Positions 1 to 6,723 of a DNA stretch of 10,694 bases are shown piece after piece. The position numbers and the translations under genes were made by a program. This DNA is from Desulfobulbaceae bacterium. Its GTDB lineage: Bacteria; Desulfobacterota; Desulfobulbia; Desulfobulbales; SURF-16. The notes below the pieces were generated by a model that was given only the letters and a program-made list of their open reading frames with translations, searched no databases and had not been told where the DNA came from. Each line of letters begins with the position of its first letter. The stretch's first letter is position 1. The stretch is taken from assembly GCA_021160685.1 (NCBI GenBank), contig JAGHCC010000187.1, positions 1 through 10,694 of the forward strand. The letters are read 5' to 3'.

Positions 1-709
1 ACCCAGCTGTATCCAGGAAACTTTTATCCATATTTTTGATCATACTCAAAAACTTTGGCCAGGATGCAGCAAAAGTTGAGATGTTGGGTTTAAAATAGAT
101 TCTTGCGGAAGGATCCAGGGCACCCAGTACAGCTTTTGGGTCTTCAGATTCAAGTTCAAACATTGGAAACCCGACGATCGAATCACAAGCAGTGCCAAAC
201 GGTGCAATGACGCTGTACGGTGTCATCGCGTCAAAATTTGCCAATCCATGGAGACCGGCGATAGCATCCGGAGTGACGAAGAAAATAACCACCTCGGGAT
301 CATCATGTTCTTCAAGTGTATCCCAACGCTTAAATATAAGATATTTCCCCGGAGCCTGTTTAGGAGGACGGTGTTTGTACATGCTGTCAACATGGGCATG
401 GCTTTTTTTAACACGCTCAATATTGCAGATGTAGTTCTTCACATCCTCTGAGACGTCGATGTCAAAACCAAAAGGAAGGAATGAACCAAAACAGCCGAGA
501 TTCTCCTTGTTAAAGGCACGGGAGCGTCCTTGCCTTACTGGGGCTATCTGGCTGAAAATACATGTGTATCCTTTTTTGTTGGCCTTTGGACGGTCTGAAA
601 ATTTCACGTCACCAAGTTCATTGGAATAATAACAGACAATGGGGAGTTCGCTACCGGGGAAGTGTTTCTCCCATGCCGTCATAAAGCGTTCCTTGATTTC
701 GATGTTCAT
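1..709 (-). CDS. DUF169 family protein (C-terminus cut by window edge)
   Basis: The frame is open from an ATG at 709 down to base 1, giving 236 codons without a stop; the family is usually about 250 residues, so only a short end is missing. The start is supported by AAGGA at 717-721, seven bases upstream. The product is soluble, with no signal peptide or membrane segment. It resembles the DUF169 (COG2043) family: an N-terminal stretch ending ELPIVCYY, a central LGCFGSFLPFGF block around residues 71-82, then APGKYLIFKRWDTL, a DPEVVIFF strand, and a GLHGLANFD / VIAPFGTACDSIV region near residues 153-179. Cysteines at about 26, 50, 73, 95 and 175 include the two in family-conserved blocks (73, 175). 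Family function is not established to my knowledge; it is frequent in anaerobic bacteria and archaea. Family assignment is from remembered sequence pattern. No partner gene is visible next to it. Confidence 0.85.
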   Translation of the reverse strand, partial: MNIEIKERFMTAWEKHFPGSELPIVCYYSNELGDVKFSDRPKANKKGYTCIFSQIAPVRQGRSRAFNKENLGCFGSFLPFGFDIDVSEDVKNYICNIERVKKSHAHVDSMYKHRPPKQAPGKYLIFKRWDTLEEHDDPEVVIFFVTPDAIAGLHGLANFDAMTPYSVIAPFGTACDSIVGFPMFELESEDPKAVLGALDPSARIYFKPNISTFAASWPKFLSMIKNMDKSFLDTAG

Positions 710-1072
710 TGTATTGTCCTTATGTGGGATGATTTTATTTTGTGCTTGTAAGCATACATGGATGGTAGCCTTTGGCGGTAAGCTGACTTTTTTCCAACGA
801 GCAGATTATCATTTTCGGCAAAAAGCAGAAGGAGCTTACAGGAAAGGTTGTTAATCGTTTAAAATTATGCTCGGTGAGAGGATGGGTAATGCCGCTTGAT
901 TAATAATGTTCATTGCCTGACCCAGGAGATAATCCATATATAAGGATGTAGCCCATGATCCAGCGCACATCGCAATCAATGGAAAAGGGCACACGGCTCT
1001 CTGTGGCGCGGGCAAAAGCCCTTGCAGTTGAGCAATGATATGGGGAGGGGACCGGATGGGCCAATAAAGCGC
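710..1072. other. Non-coding gap between DUF169 gene and symporter
   Basis: This 363-base stretch lies downstream of the symporter and upstream of the DUF169 gene, both on the minus strand, so it should hold the DUF169 promoter. I find no convincing promoter hexamer pair. A short perfect inverted repeat, TGCTTGTAAGCA at 743-754, sits about 35 bases before the DUF169 start and could be an operator or chance. No U-tract terminator is visible after the symporter stop. On the minus strand the symporter frame stays open for 73 codons after its TAA (1072 to 851), but the translation resembles nothing I know and has no start signal. Confidence 0.5.
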
Positions 1073-2425
1073 TTAAATCAATTTTTTGGGGAACACCCGA
1101 ACCGGATCGCTGAAATACTCCTTCGTACTTTTGATCACCACCCCGCTTAAGCAAAGCAGGCCAATGAGGTTAGGCCAGGCCATCAGGGCATTGAAAATAT
1201 CAGAAATGGTCCAGACCAGGCTCAATTCAACGGTTGCTCCGACGGGCAACAGAAAACAGTACAGAATTCGATAAGGCATGATCAGCCCGGATCCAAAAAG
1301 ATATTCCACCGAGCGGTCGCCGTAGTATGACCAGCTGATCGCCGTTGAAAAGGCAAAAACAATAATGCCTAAGGCGACAATATAGCCGCCCTGGCCGGGC
1401 AGGCCGATCTGAAAGGCCCGGGCGGTGAGATCGGCCCCTGTTAAACCCTCGACATAGGCCCCGCTCATGATGATCACCAGACCGGTCATGGTGCAGATGA
1501 CCAGAGTATCAATAAAAGGTCCCAGCATGGCAACAAGGCCTTCCCTGACCGGTTCACTTGTCTGGGCTGCGCCATGGGCAATGGGAGCGCTGCCCAGTCC
1601 CGCCTCATTAGAAAAGACGCCCCTGGCGACGCCGAAACGAATGGCCTGGGCAACTGCGGCACCGGCAAAGCCGCCGGTGGCTGCCGTGCCGGTGAAGGCA
1701 TCGTGAAAAATCAATGAAAAAGCAGCGGGGATGCATTCATAATTTTTAAAAATAACCAGAAGAGCGCCCAGAATATAAAAGGCGGCCATGAAAGGCACCA
1801 GACGGCTGGCTACCTGGCCGATCCTCTTGATCCCGCCGACAATAACGGCAAAAACCAAAAGACCAATAATAATGCCGGTGATCAGCTTGGGTATGCCGAA
1901 ATGGGTGAGAAGCGGTTCGGCCACGGAATTGGCCTGTACCATGTTGCCGATGCCAAAGGAGGCCATTACCGCGAAAAAAGCAAAAAGCACGCCAAGCCAT
2001 TTCTGGCCGAGACCGTGCTCAAGATAATACATGGGACCAGCGCTGATCGTCCCGTCTTCATGGACAACACGGAATTTCACAGCAAGAAGACATTCGGCGT
2101 ATTTCAGAGCCATACCGAAAAAGGCCGTCACCCACATCCAGAAAATAGCGCCGGGTCCGCCCAAGGCGACGGCCGTGCCGACACCGGCAATATTTCCGGT
2201 GCCGATGGTAGCGGAAAGGGCGGCGGACAGGGCCTGAAAATGGGTAATCTCTCCCTCATCTTCAGGATCATCGAATTTGCCTGAAATCAGCTTCCAGCCA
2301 TAGGAAAACCAACGAACCTGAACAGCACGCAGTAAGATCGTGATAAAAATACCCGTGCCGACAAGAAGGGCAATGGTTACCGGACCCCAGACAATACCGT
2401 TGATGGTGTTTAAAAAATCTGACAT
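1073..2425 (-). CDS. AGCS-family sodium:alanine/glycine symporter
   Basis: This 450-residue inner-membrane protein is full length for the alanine/glycine:cation symporter family, which imports small neutral amino acids with Na+ (or H+). Hydrophobic helices cover nearly the whole chain, roughly ten or eleven segments. Family hallmarks are ALSATIGTGNIAGVGTA at about residues 69-85, GGPGAIFWMW at 89-98 (the PROSITE symporter signature region), the YAECLLAVKFR block at 109-119, and GVFSNEAGLGSAPIAH at 269-284. The ATG at 2425 is chosen because the N-terminus matches family length and AGGGA lies eight bases upstream. The gene is monocistronic as far as visible and diverges from the cytochrome gene. 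Exact substrate (alanine, glycine, serine or glutamine) cannot be told. The stop is TAA at 1073-1075. Confidence 0.95.
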   Translation of the reverse strand: MSDFLNTINGIVWGPVTIALLVGTGIFITILLRAVQVRWFSYGWKLISGKFDDPEDEGEITHFQALSAALSATIGTGNIAGVGTAVALGGPGAIFWMWVTAFFGMALKYAECLLAVKFRVVHEDGTISAGPMYYLEHGLGQKWLGVLFAFFAVMASFGIGNMVQANSVAEPLLTHFGIPKLITGIIIGLLVFAVIVGGIKRIGQVASRLVPFMAAFYILGALLVIFKNYECIPAAFSLIFHDAFTGTAATGGFAGAAVAQAIRFGVARGVFSNEAGLGSAPIAHGAAQTSEPVREGLVAMLGPFIDTLVICTMTGLVIIMSGAYVEGLTGADLTARAFQIGLPGQGGYIVALGIIVFAFSTAISWSYYGDRSVEYLFGSGLIMPYRILYCFLLPVGATVELSLVWTISDIFNALMAWPNLIGLLCLSGVVIKSTKEYFSDPVRVFPKKLI

Positions 2426-2470
2426 TTTCTTTATCCCTGAATGAATACAAGCTTCAAAATTGAAATTACG

Positions 2471-2499
2471 ATACTAAGATGCGGAGTCTTTTTTTGCAA
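2471..2499 (-). promoter_or_regulatory. Candidate sigma70-type promoter of the symporter
   Basis: On the minus strand, TTGCAA (2499-2494) and TAGTAT (2476-2471) are separated by exactly 17 bases, each matching four of six consensus positions. The -10 box lies about 45 bases before the symporter ATG. The -35 box overlaps the inverted repeat at 2487-2515. The match is moderate and made by eye. Confidence 0.3.
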
Positions 2500-2515
2500 G
2501 ACCTCGAAAAAAAGA
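2487..2515. repeat. A/T-rich inverted repeat in the divergent promoter region
   Basis: TCTTTTTTT (2487-2495) and AAAAAAAGA (2507-2515) are perfect 9-base complements around an 11-base centre. The repeat lies between the divergent symporter and cytochrome genes and covers the candidate -35 of the symporter. It could be an operator, a DNA bend, or low-complexity coincidence. Confidence 0.45.
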
Positions 2516-2549
2516 TTGCAAAAGAAAAAGGAGTATGAGAAGCATTGTC

Positions 2550-2578
2550 TTGAGTTTTTTTCTAATTATTTATAAAAT
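2550..2578 (+). promoter_or_regulatory. Candidate sigma70-type promoter of the cytochrome gene
   Basis: TTGAGT (2550-2555, four of six consensus) is followed after 17 bases by TAAAAT (2573-2578, five of six consensus) in an A/T-rich tract. The implied start point near 2585 leaves a short leader of about 25 bases before the ATG at 2610. This also argues against translation beginning at the in-frame ATG at 2535, which would lie upstream of the transcript. Confidence 0.4.
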
Positions 2579-2597
2579 CTATAAAAATCAACACTCT

Positions 2598-2601
2598 GGA
2601 G
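2598..2601 (+). promoter_or_regulatory. Ribosome binding site deciding the cytochrome start
   Basis: GGAG lies eight bases before the ATG at 2610, the start that puts a normal signal peptide at the N-terminus. The in-frame ATG at 2535 has GGAG only one base away, which is too close, and would add 25 residues before the signal peptide. Confidence 0.7.
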
Positions 2602-2609
2602 CTAAAAAA

Positions 2610-2942
2610 ATGACAAAACGAATAATGAGTATCATCCTGACCGGCAGCCTGCTGTCCATATCGGCTCTCTGTCTGGCCGACAGCGGTCCGGCGGAAATGG
2701 ATCTTAAAGCTAAATACGCGATCGAAGGCAAAAAGGCGGCTGTTGTTTTCCCGCACAAGCTTCACCAGGATAAACTTGACTGTGTGAAATGCCATGACAC
2801 TGATCAGGGTGGCGCATTAAGCATCACACCGGAAGTCATGACAGGAATGAAAAATGATTTTCATAAGAAAATATGCTGGCCCTGCCATATTGAGATGGAA
2901 GTGCCGAAGGGCAAATCCTGTAACACTTGCCATAAAAAGTAG
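2610..2942 (+). CDS. Exported triheme cytochrome c (c7/class III cytochrome c3-like)
   Basis: The 110-residue precursor begins with a typical Sec signal peptide (basic MTKR, hydrophobic core, likely cleavage after CLA at residue 23). The mature protein of about 87 residues has three CxxCH haem-attachment motifs: CVKCH (58-62), CWPCH (89-93) and CNTCH (104-108). Three further histidines, H49, H52 and H85, are the only other histidines in the protein, exactly enough for bis-histidine ligation of three haems. The FPHKLHQDKLDCVKCH spacing is that of class III cytochromes c3; having three rather than four haems matches the c7 subgroup (PpcA-like), which carries low-potential electrons in the periplasm. 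Its partner is not identifiable here. It lies 112 bases upstream of the signalling cluster on the same strand, so co-transcription is possible but unproven. Confidence 0.92.
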   Translation: MTKRIMSIILTGSLLSISALCLADSGPAEMDLKAKYAIEGKKAAVVFPHKLHQDKLDCVKCHDTDQGGALSITPEVMTGMKNDFHKKICWPCHIEMEVPKGKSCNTCHKK

Positions 2943-3054
2943 TTGTCTGTCGTTGACATAGGCCTGCAGGAAATGACTGACATCATTATCCCGCAGAACC
3001 TTAAACTCTCCCGGAGGGAGCCAAGCCGCTCAGGTTGATTTTTTCAAGGAATAA

Positions 3055-4221
3055 GTGAAAGAAAATCAATATAAAATACTCATTGTTGAAGACAATCAAG
3101 CCATGCGCAAGCTGCTTGAATCCATGTTGTATGGACTTGATTACACCAACCTGATGTCTGCGGGGGATGGAGCTGCGGCCTGGAAGATTATCCAGGAAGA
3201 ATCCATTGACATTGTCCTTTGTGACCTGCTCATGCCTGTCATGAACGGACTGGAGCTGCTACATAAGATCAGGGCTTCCAAGGAGTTTTACAATTTACCC
3301 TTTATAATGATCACCGGCGCCGACAATCAAAGCGAAATCATGTATACCCTCCAGGCCGAGGTTGATTATTACATCTTAAAGCCGCCCAATGTCGGTAAGC
3401 TTGACGATTTTTTAAAAAAGGTCATTCGGCAGAAGATGGCGCCGACAATGTATGAAAAAGCAGTAACCGCCGGTAAATTCTACTATCTCAACAATAATGG
3501 ACAGAAGGCTCTGAAGTGCTTTGATGTCGCGACCCGGCACCAGCCGGAAAACCCCATGCCCTATTATTACATGGGACTTATTTACAAAAAAGATAATGAC
3601 TTTGAAAAGGCAATAGAAGTTTTCAATAAATGCGTCAGCCTCTCCAGGCTTTATGTTAATGCCCTTATCGCTCTGGCTGAAATCCACAATGAACGAAACG
3701 ATGACAAAATATTAGCAAAAATTCTTGCGAAAGTGGTTCTTCTTATCCCGGACAAACTTGAAATGCAGCGCAATCTCGGCGCGGCTTACGGGCGACTCGG
3801 TGAGACGGAAAAAGCGGCGCATCACCTGAAGACCGCAGTCCGACTCGCCAAAAACGACAAAGAAATATTAAAAAACCTTGTTGAGGACTTTATTGACGCC
3901 GGTCTTTATGATGAAGCTGACGATCTTTTTTTGAGAAAATTCGGTGAAGATGACAAAGAAAAAATTGTCCGTTTCTGGAACCGATTAGGCTTTTGTTGCA
4001 AAGAGAAGGGAAACCCGGACAAGGCAAAATATTTTTACATGAGCGCTCTCGGTTATCTTCCCCAGCACAAAAGCACCAACCTCAATCTAGCCTTCCTTCT
4101 TATGGAGGACAAAGAGTATGACGGAGCCCGGGCATATCTCAACAAGGTACTCAGGCTCTCTCCCGATTGCCCTGAGACGAAGGAACTGGAAGAAAAACTC
4201 AACAAACTTCAGAATGGATAA
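3055..4221 (+). CDS. Response regulator: receiver domain plus TPR repeats
   Basis: The 388-residue cytosolic protein has a CheY-like receiver at about residues 6-125 with all key residues: acidic pair E12/D13, phosphoacceptor D57 in CDLLMP, T87 and K109 in the LKP motif. From about residue 131 to the end it is helical tetratricopeptide repeat; candidate units begin near 133, 167, 235, 304 and 338, with more degenerate ones between (for example PYYYMGLIYKKDNDFEKAIEVF). TPRs bind proteins, so output is probably by protein-protein contact; no DNA-binding or enzymatic domain is present. The start is GTG at 3055, the only start upstream of the receiver's first strand; AAGGA at 3046-3050 is only four bases away. 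It precedes the kinase by 106 bases, so that kinase is the natural phosphodonor (inference). Confidence 0.9.
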   Translation: MKENQYKILIVEDNQAMRKLLESMLYGLDYTNLMSAGDGAAAWKIIQEESIDIVLCDLLMPVMNGLELLHKIRASKEFYNLPFIMITGADNQSEIMYTLQAEVDYYILKPPNVGKLDDFLKKVIRQKMAPTMYEKAVTAGKFYYLNNNGQKALKCFDVATRHQPENPMPYYYMGLIYKKDNDFEKAIEVFNKCVSLSRLYVNALIALAEIHNERNDDKILAKILAKVVLLIPDKLEMQRNLGAAYGRLGETEKAAHHLKTAVRLAKNDKEILKNLVEDFIDAGLYDEADDLFLRKFGEDDKEKIVRFWNRLGFCCKEKGNPDKAKYFYMSALGYLPQHKSTNLNLAFLLMEDKEYDGARAYLNKVLRLSPDCPETKELEEKLNKLQNG

Positions 4222-4263
4222 CCAGGCTCAGCCACGGTTTCATTCCTTAATTGAGATCATTGT

Positions 4264-4288
4264 GTAACTATTCAACAGCACCTCATCT
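4264..4288 (+). repeat. Partial match to the left arm of the large palindrome
   Basis: Bases 4264-4288 match 6724-6748 at 21 of 25 positions, including a run of 13 identical bases (CAGCACCTCATCT). It lies in the gap between the receiver-TPR gene and the kinase. No matching right arm is visible here, so this would be a solo arm fragment. Confidence 0.4.
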
Positions 4289-4327
4289 GTACCCGATCCT
4301 TAACGGCAACAAGCCCCGATAATTATA

Positions 4328-6109
4328 ATGAGCCGATTCACAAGTTTCATTTCTCACCGCTGCCACTGGTGTTATCAACAGATCATTCTCAATGGTGTGA
4401 AACCAGAGCATGATTTAGAAAGTGTGCGTCGAATCATGCTCATGAACCTCATCAGTGTGACCGGAATTCTCGTTTTGATTCCCATGGGGCTCCTGGCTCT
4501 TCTTCAAAAAAAAACGAACCTGTTTATCGCCGATTTTCTGATTGCCTTCATCCTGGCAATCCTTCTTGTTAACTTAAAAACATGCAGCCAATACAGAAGG
4601 GTTATCCTTGGTGGAATGTGCGCCATGACCGGGCTTTACTGGTACCTTTTCTTTTCCGGTGGCGTTGGGGGATCCGCTTTTGTCTGGATTTATACCTATC
4701 CACTATTTTCATCCTTCCTGCTAGGTTCAACCAGAGGCGCCGTTGCGACAATCTGTCTGGCAATTCCCCTGTTGTACCACACCATTTTTCCACTTCATCC
4801 TCAATCTTTTTTTATCTATCCCGATGAATTGATGCTGCGTTTTTTTTCATCATTTTTTGTTGTCTCTCTCTACTCCTACTTGTCTGAAATAATTCGGGAA
4901 AAAACGCATCGTGAACTGAAAATTAAAAACAGGGCGCTTGAAGAGAACATTGTCAGTTTACAAAAAGCACAGGATGATCAGACAACTTCCCATCATAACC
5001 TGATGTTGGCTTATCAGGAGTTGGATCAGATTTTTAATGCTGCCGTGCCACTGTGTATCATCTCAGGAGATTATCAGATAGAGCGGGTCAATGACGCCTT
5101 CTGCTCCTATTTTGAATGTACAAGAAAAAATATCCTGGGAACTCACTGCTATGCTTTCTTTGAAAAAAGAGACAAAAGCTGTACAGATTGCCATTTGTCG
5201 GCTTTTCTGAGGGGCGGAGAATTATCGGAAAAAATAATCAAGTACAGGACAAGCAACAGGGAGAAAAAATTTGCCAGGGTTCATTCCGTACCGTTTCTTG
5301 ATGACAGCAATTCTCTGCACGGCATGATCAGTACTTTTTTCGACATGACGGAGAAGTATGAAACAGAGCAGAAGCTTGAGCAGACTAGGCAGCAGCTGCT
5401 CCATTCGGAGAAATTAGGCGCAATCGGCCGCCTGTCCGCCTGCATTGCCCATGAGTTCAACAATCCGTTACATGGAGTGATGAATGTCGTCAACAGTATC
5501 CGCAAACATGAATCACTCAGTGAAGAGTATCAGGAGCTTGCAGATATCGCATTGCAGGAATGCCACAGGATGAAATTTCTCATTAAGGAACTGCAGCAGT
5601 TTAACCGGCCTTCATCCGGGAAAAAAGAGCTGTTCGATATCCATCAATCCATTGACAACATCCTGCTTTTCCATAAAAAGCAATTTAAGAACAAAAAGGC
5701 CAGGATCGAAAAACAATTTGATGCTTCTGTTCCGCTCATCTGGGCTATCCCGGATCAGATCAAACAGGTGCTGGTGAATTTATTTAATAATGCCGCAGAT
5801 GCCATGCCCGAGGAGGGAGGCACAGTGACGATCTCCACAACATTACAGGAAGATAACCTTTCCATAAAAATCAAGGATACCGGCAGTGGCATTCGCCCGG
5901 ATCATATAAAAAATATCTTTGAACCATTTTTTACCACCAAGCCGGCTGTGAAAGGGACAGGACTTGGTCTTCCTGTTTCATACGGAATTATAAAAAGCCA
6001 CGAAGGAGACATTTCTGTTACAAGCAAGCCAGGTCAGGGCTCCACCTTTACGATCACTTTACCTGTTGATACGAGGCTGATTGATGAAAAGAAAAATTCT
6101 GATCGTTGA
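4328..6109 (+). CDS. Membrane PAS-sensor histidine kinase
   Basis: The 593-residue kinase has about six hydrophobic helices (roughly 37-60, 65-83, 91-111, 116-134, 137-156, 168-188), a charged, probably coiled-coil linker (about 190-235), a PAS domain (about 232-342), a HisKA dimerisation domain with phospho-acceptor H375 in the IAHEFNNP H-box, and a HATPase domain with N-box (N484-N488, NLFNNAADAM), G1 box DTGSGI (517-522), F-box FEPFFTT (531-537) and G2 box GTGLGL (543-548). Every catalytic box is intact. The extreme N-terminus carries CHWC (12-15), and the PAS domain contains CTDCH (285-289) where related PAS domains often have CxxCP. The ATG at 4328 has no clear Shine-Dalgarno sequence, so the start is less sure than the domain calls. 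The 3' end overlaps the next gene by 26 bases, so the two are co-expressed. The ligand is unknown; the membrane part is not a domain I can name. Confidence 0.93.
   Translation: MSRFTSFISHRCHWCYQQIILNGVKPEHDLESVRRIMLMNLISVTGILVLIPMGLLALLQKKTNLFIADFLIAFILAILLVNLKTCSQYRRVILGGMCAMTGLYWYLFFSGGVGGSAFVWIYTYPLFSSFLLGSTRGAVATICLAIPLLYHTIFPLHPQSFFIYPDELMLRFFSSFFVVSLYSYLSEIIREKTHRELKIKNRALEENIVSLQKAQDDQTTSHHNLMLAYQELDQIFNAAVPLCIISGDYQIERVNDAFCSYFECTRKNILGTHCYAFFEKRDKSCTDCHLSAFLRGGELSEKIIKYRTSNREKKFARVHSVPFLDDSNSLHGMISTFFDMTEKYETEQKLEQTRQQLLHSEKLGAIGRLSACIAHEFNNPLHGVMNVVNSIRKHESLSEEYQELADIALQECHRMKFLIKELQQFNRPSSGKKELFDIHQSIDNILLFHKKQFKNKKARIEKQFDASVPLIWAIPDQIKQVLVNLFNNAADAMPEEGGTVTISTTLQEDNLSIKIKDTGSGIRPDHIKNIFEPFFTTKPAVKGTGLGLPVSYGIIKSHEGDISVTSKPGQGSTFTITLPVDTRLIDEKKNSDR
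6073..6076 (+). promoter_or_regulatory. Ribosome binding site deciding the second receiver's start
   Basis: GAGG inside the 3' end of the kinase gene lies seven bases before ATG 6084 and four before the adjacent in-frame TTG 6081. The spacing favours the ATG. Confidence 0.6.
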
Positions 6110-6677
6110 TGATGAAATCATTATTCTAAAATGTATCCTGGTTGACCTTCGCCGCTTCGACTACTCTGTTGATACGGCAGAGAACGGAAACCAGGCCCTT
6201 GCCATGCTCGAAAAAGAAAAGTATGACCTGGTCATCACGGATCTCATGATGGAGGATATGGGTGGCCTGGAGCTGTTGGCTGAAATCAAGAAAAAAACAG
6301 CTGATATGCCGGTCATCATCATGACCGGTTATGGTGAGCTCGACTCAGCGATTGAAGCGCTGCGCCTGGGTGCGTCCGATTATCTCCTGAAACCCTGCAA
6401 TAACGAAGAGCTGATATTGCGGGTTGGAAACTGCATCGATAAGGTGGAATTGCAGAAAAAAGTCAAATTTTATGAAAGCATCCTGCCCATCTGCAGTGTA
6501 TGCAAAAAAATAAGAGATGACGCGGGAAAGGGAAGAGGAGACGGTGACTGGAAACCCCTGGAAGAATATCTTGCCCAAAATGTCGGCCTGGATTTAAGTC
6601 ATGGTATCTGTCCGGAGTGTTCCGACAAACTTTACGGCGACCAGGAATGGTATAAGGAAAATAGAGATGAAAGTTAA
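6084..6677 (+). CDS. Response regulator: receiver domain plus CxxC...CxxC tail
   Basis: The 197-residue protein has an intact receiver at about residues 3-120: D9/D10, phosphoacceptor D53 in ITDLMM, T81 and K103 in LLKP. A short helix follows, then a tail of about 65 residues with two cysteine pairs, CSVC (137-140) and CPEC (176-179), in the pattern ILPICSVCKKIRDD...SHGICPECSDKLYG. From memory, this tail recurs at the end of many receiver and PAS proteins in Desulfobacterota; it looks like a small zinc-binding or redox module, but I know no proven function. There is no DNA-binding, EAL/GGDEF or HD-GYP domain. The ATG at 6084 is preferred over TTG 6081. It overlaps the kinase gene by 26 bases, so it is the most likely cognate receiver. 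A loop insertion of glycine and charged residues lies at about 147-155. Confidence 0.92.
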   Translation: MKRKILIVDDEIIILKCILVDLRRFDYSVDTAENGNQALAMLEKEKYDLVITDLMMEDMGGLELLAEIKKKTADMPVIIMTGYGELDSAIEALRLGASDYLLKPCNNEELILRVGNCIDKVELQKKVKFYESILPICSVCKKIRDDAGKGRGDGDWKPLEEYLAQNVGLDLSHGICPECSDKLYGDQEWYKENRDES

Positions 6678-6720
6678 TCTCTCACAGAGGCGCAGAGACG
6701 CAGAGAAAAAACTCTGTGAG
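6677..6720. repeat. Short dispersed hairpin repeat, copy 1 (right end missing)
   Basis: The segment starts at the last base of the receiver stop codon. It aligns without gaps to 10557-10600 with about seven mismatches in 44 bases. Within it CTCACAGAG (6681-6689) and CTCTGTGAG (6712-6720) are a perfect 9-base inverted repeat. The left arm at 6678-6697 also complements the right arm of copy 2 (10593-10612) at 18 of 20 positions, whereas the matching right arm is absent here: the similarity stops at about 6720, next to the large palindrome. This CACAGAG-rich type of repeat is known in many bacterial genomes. Confidence 0.75.
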
Positions 6721-6723
6721 CTC

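Noticed and set aside
192..451. Plus-strand ORFs within the first 450 bases
   Set aside because: They lie opposite the DUF169 reading frame, which is open to the window edge and matches a known family.
900..1154. 84-codon minus-strand ORF overlapping the symporter 3' end
   Set aside because: It overlaps conserved symporter codons in another frame, has no Shine-Dalgarno, and its translation resembles no family I know.
2535..2609. In-frame N-terminal extension of the cytochrome from ATG 2535
   Set aside because: The GGAG is only one base from that ATG, the added residues would precede a complete signal peptide, and the candidate promoter lies inside the segment.
2943..3054. Riboswitch (such as c-di-GMP type) before the receiver-TPR gene
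   Set aside because: The conserved GEMM sequence blocks are not present; only a short CTCCC/GGGAG stem is seen.
6681..6720. Rho-independent terminator for the signalling cluster
   Set aside because: The 9-base stem has a 22-base loop and no T-run after it; the A-run lies in the loop. It fits a dispersed repeat better.
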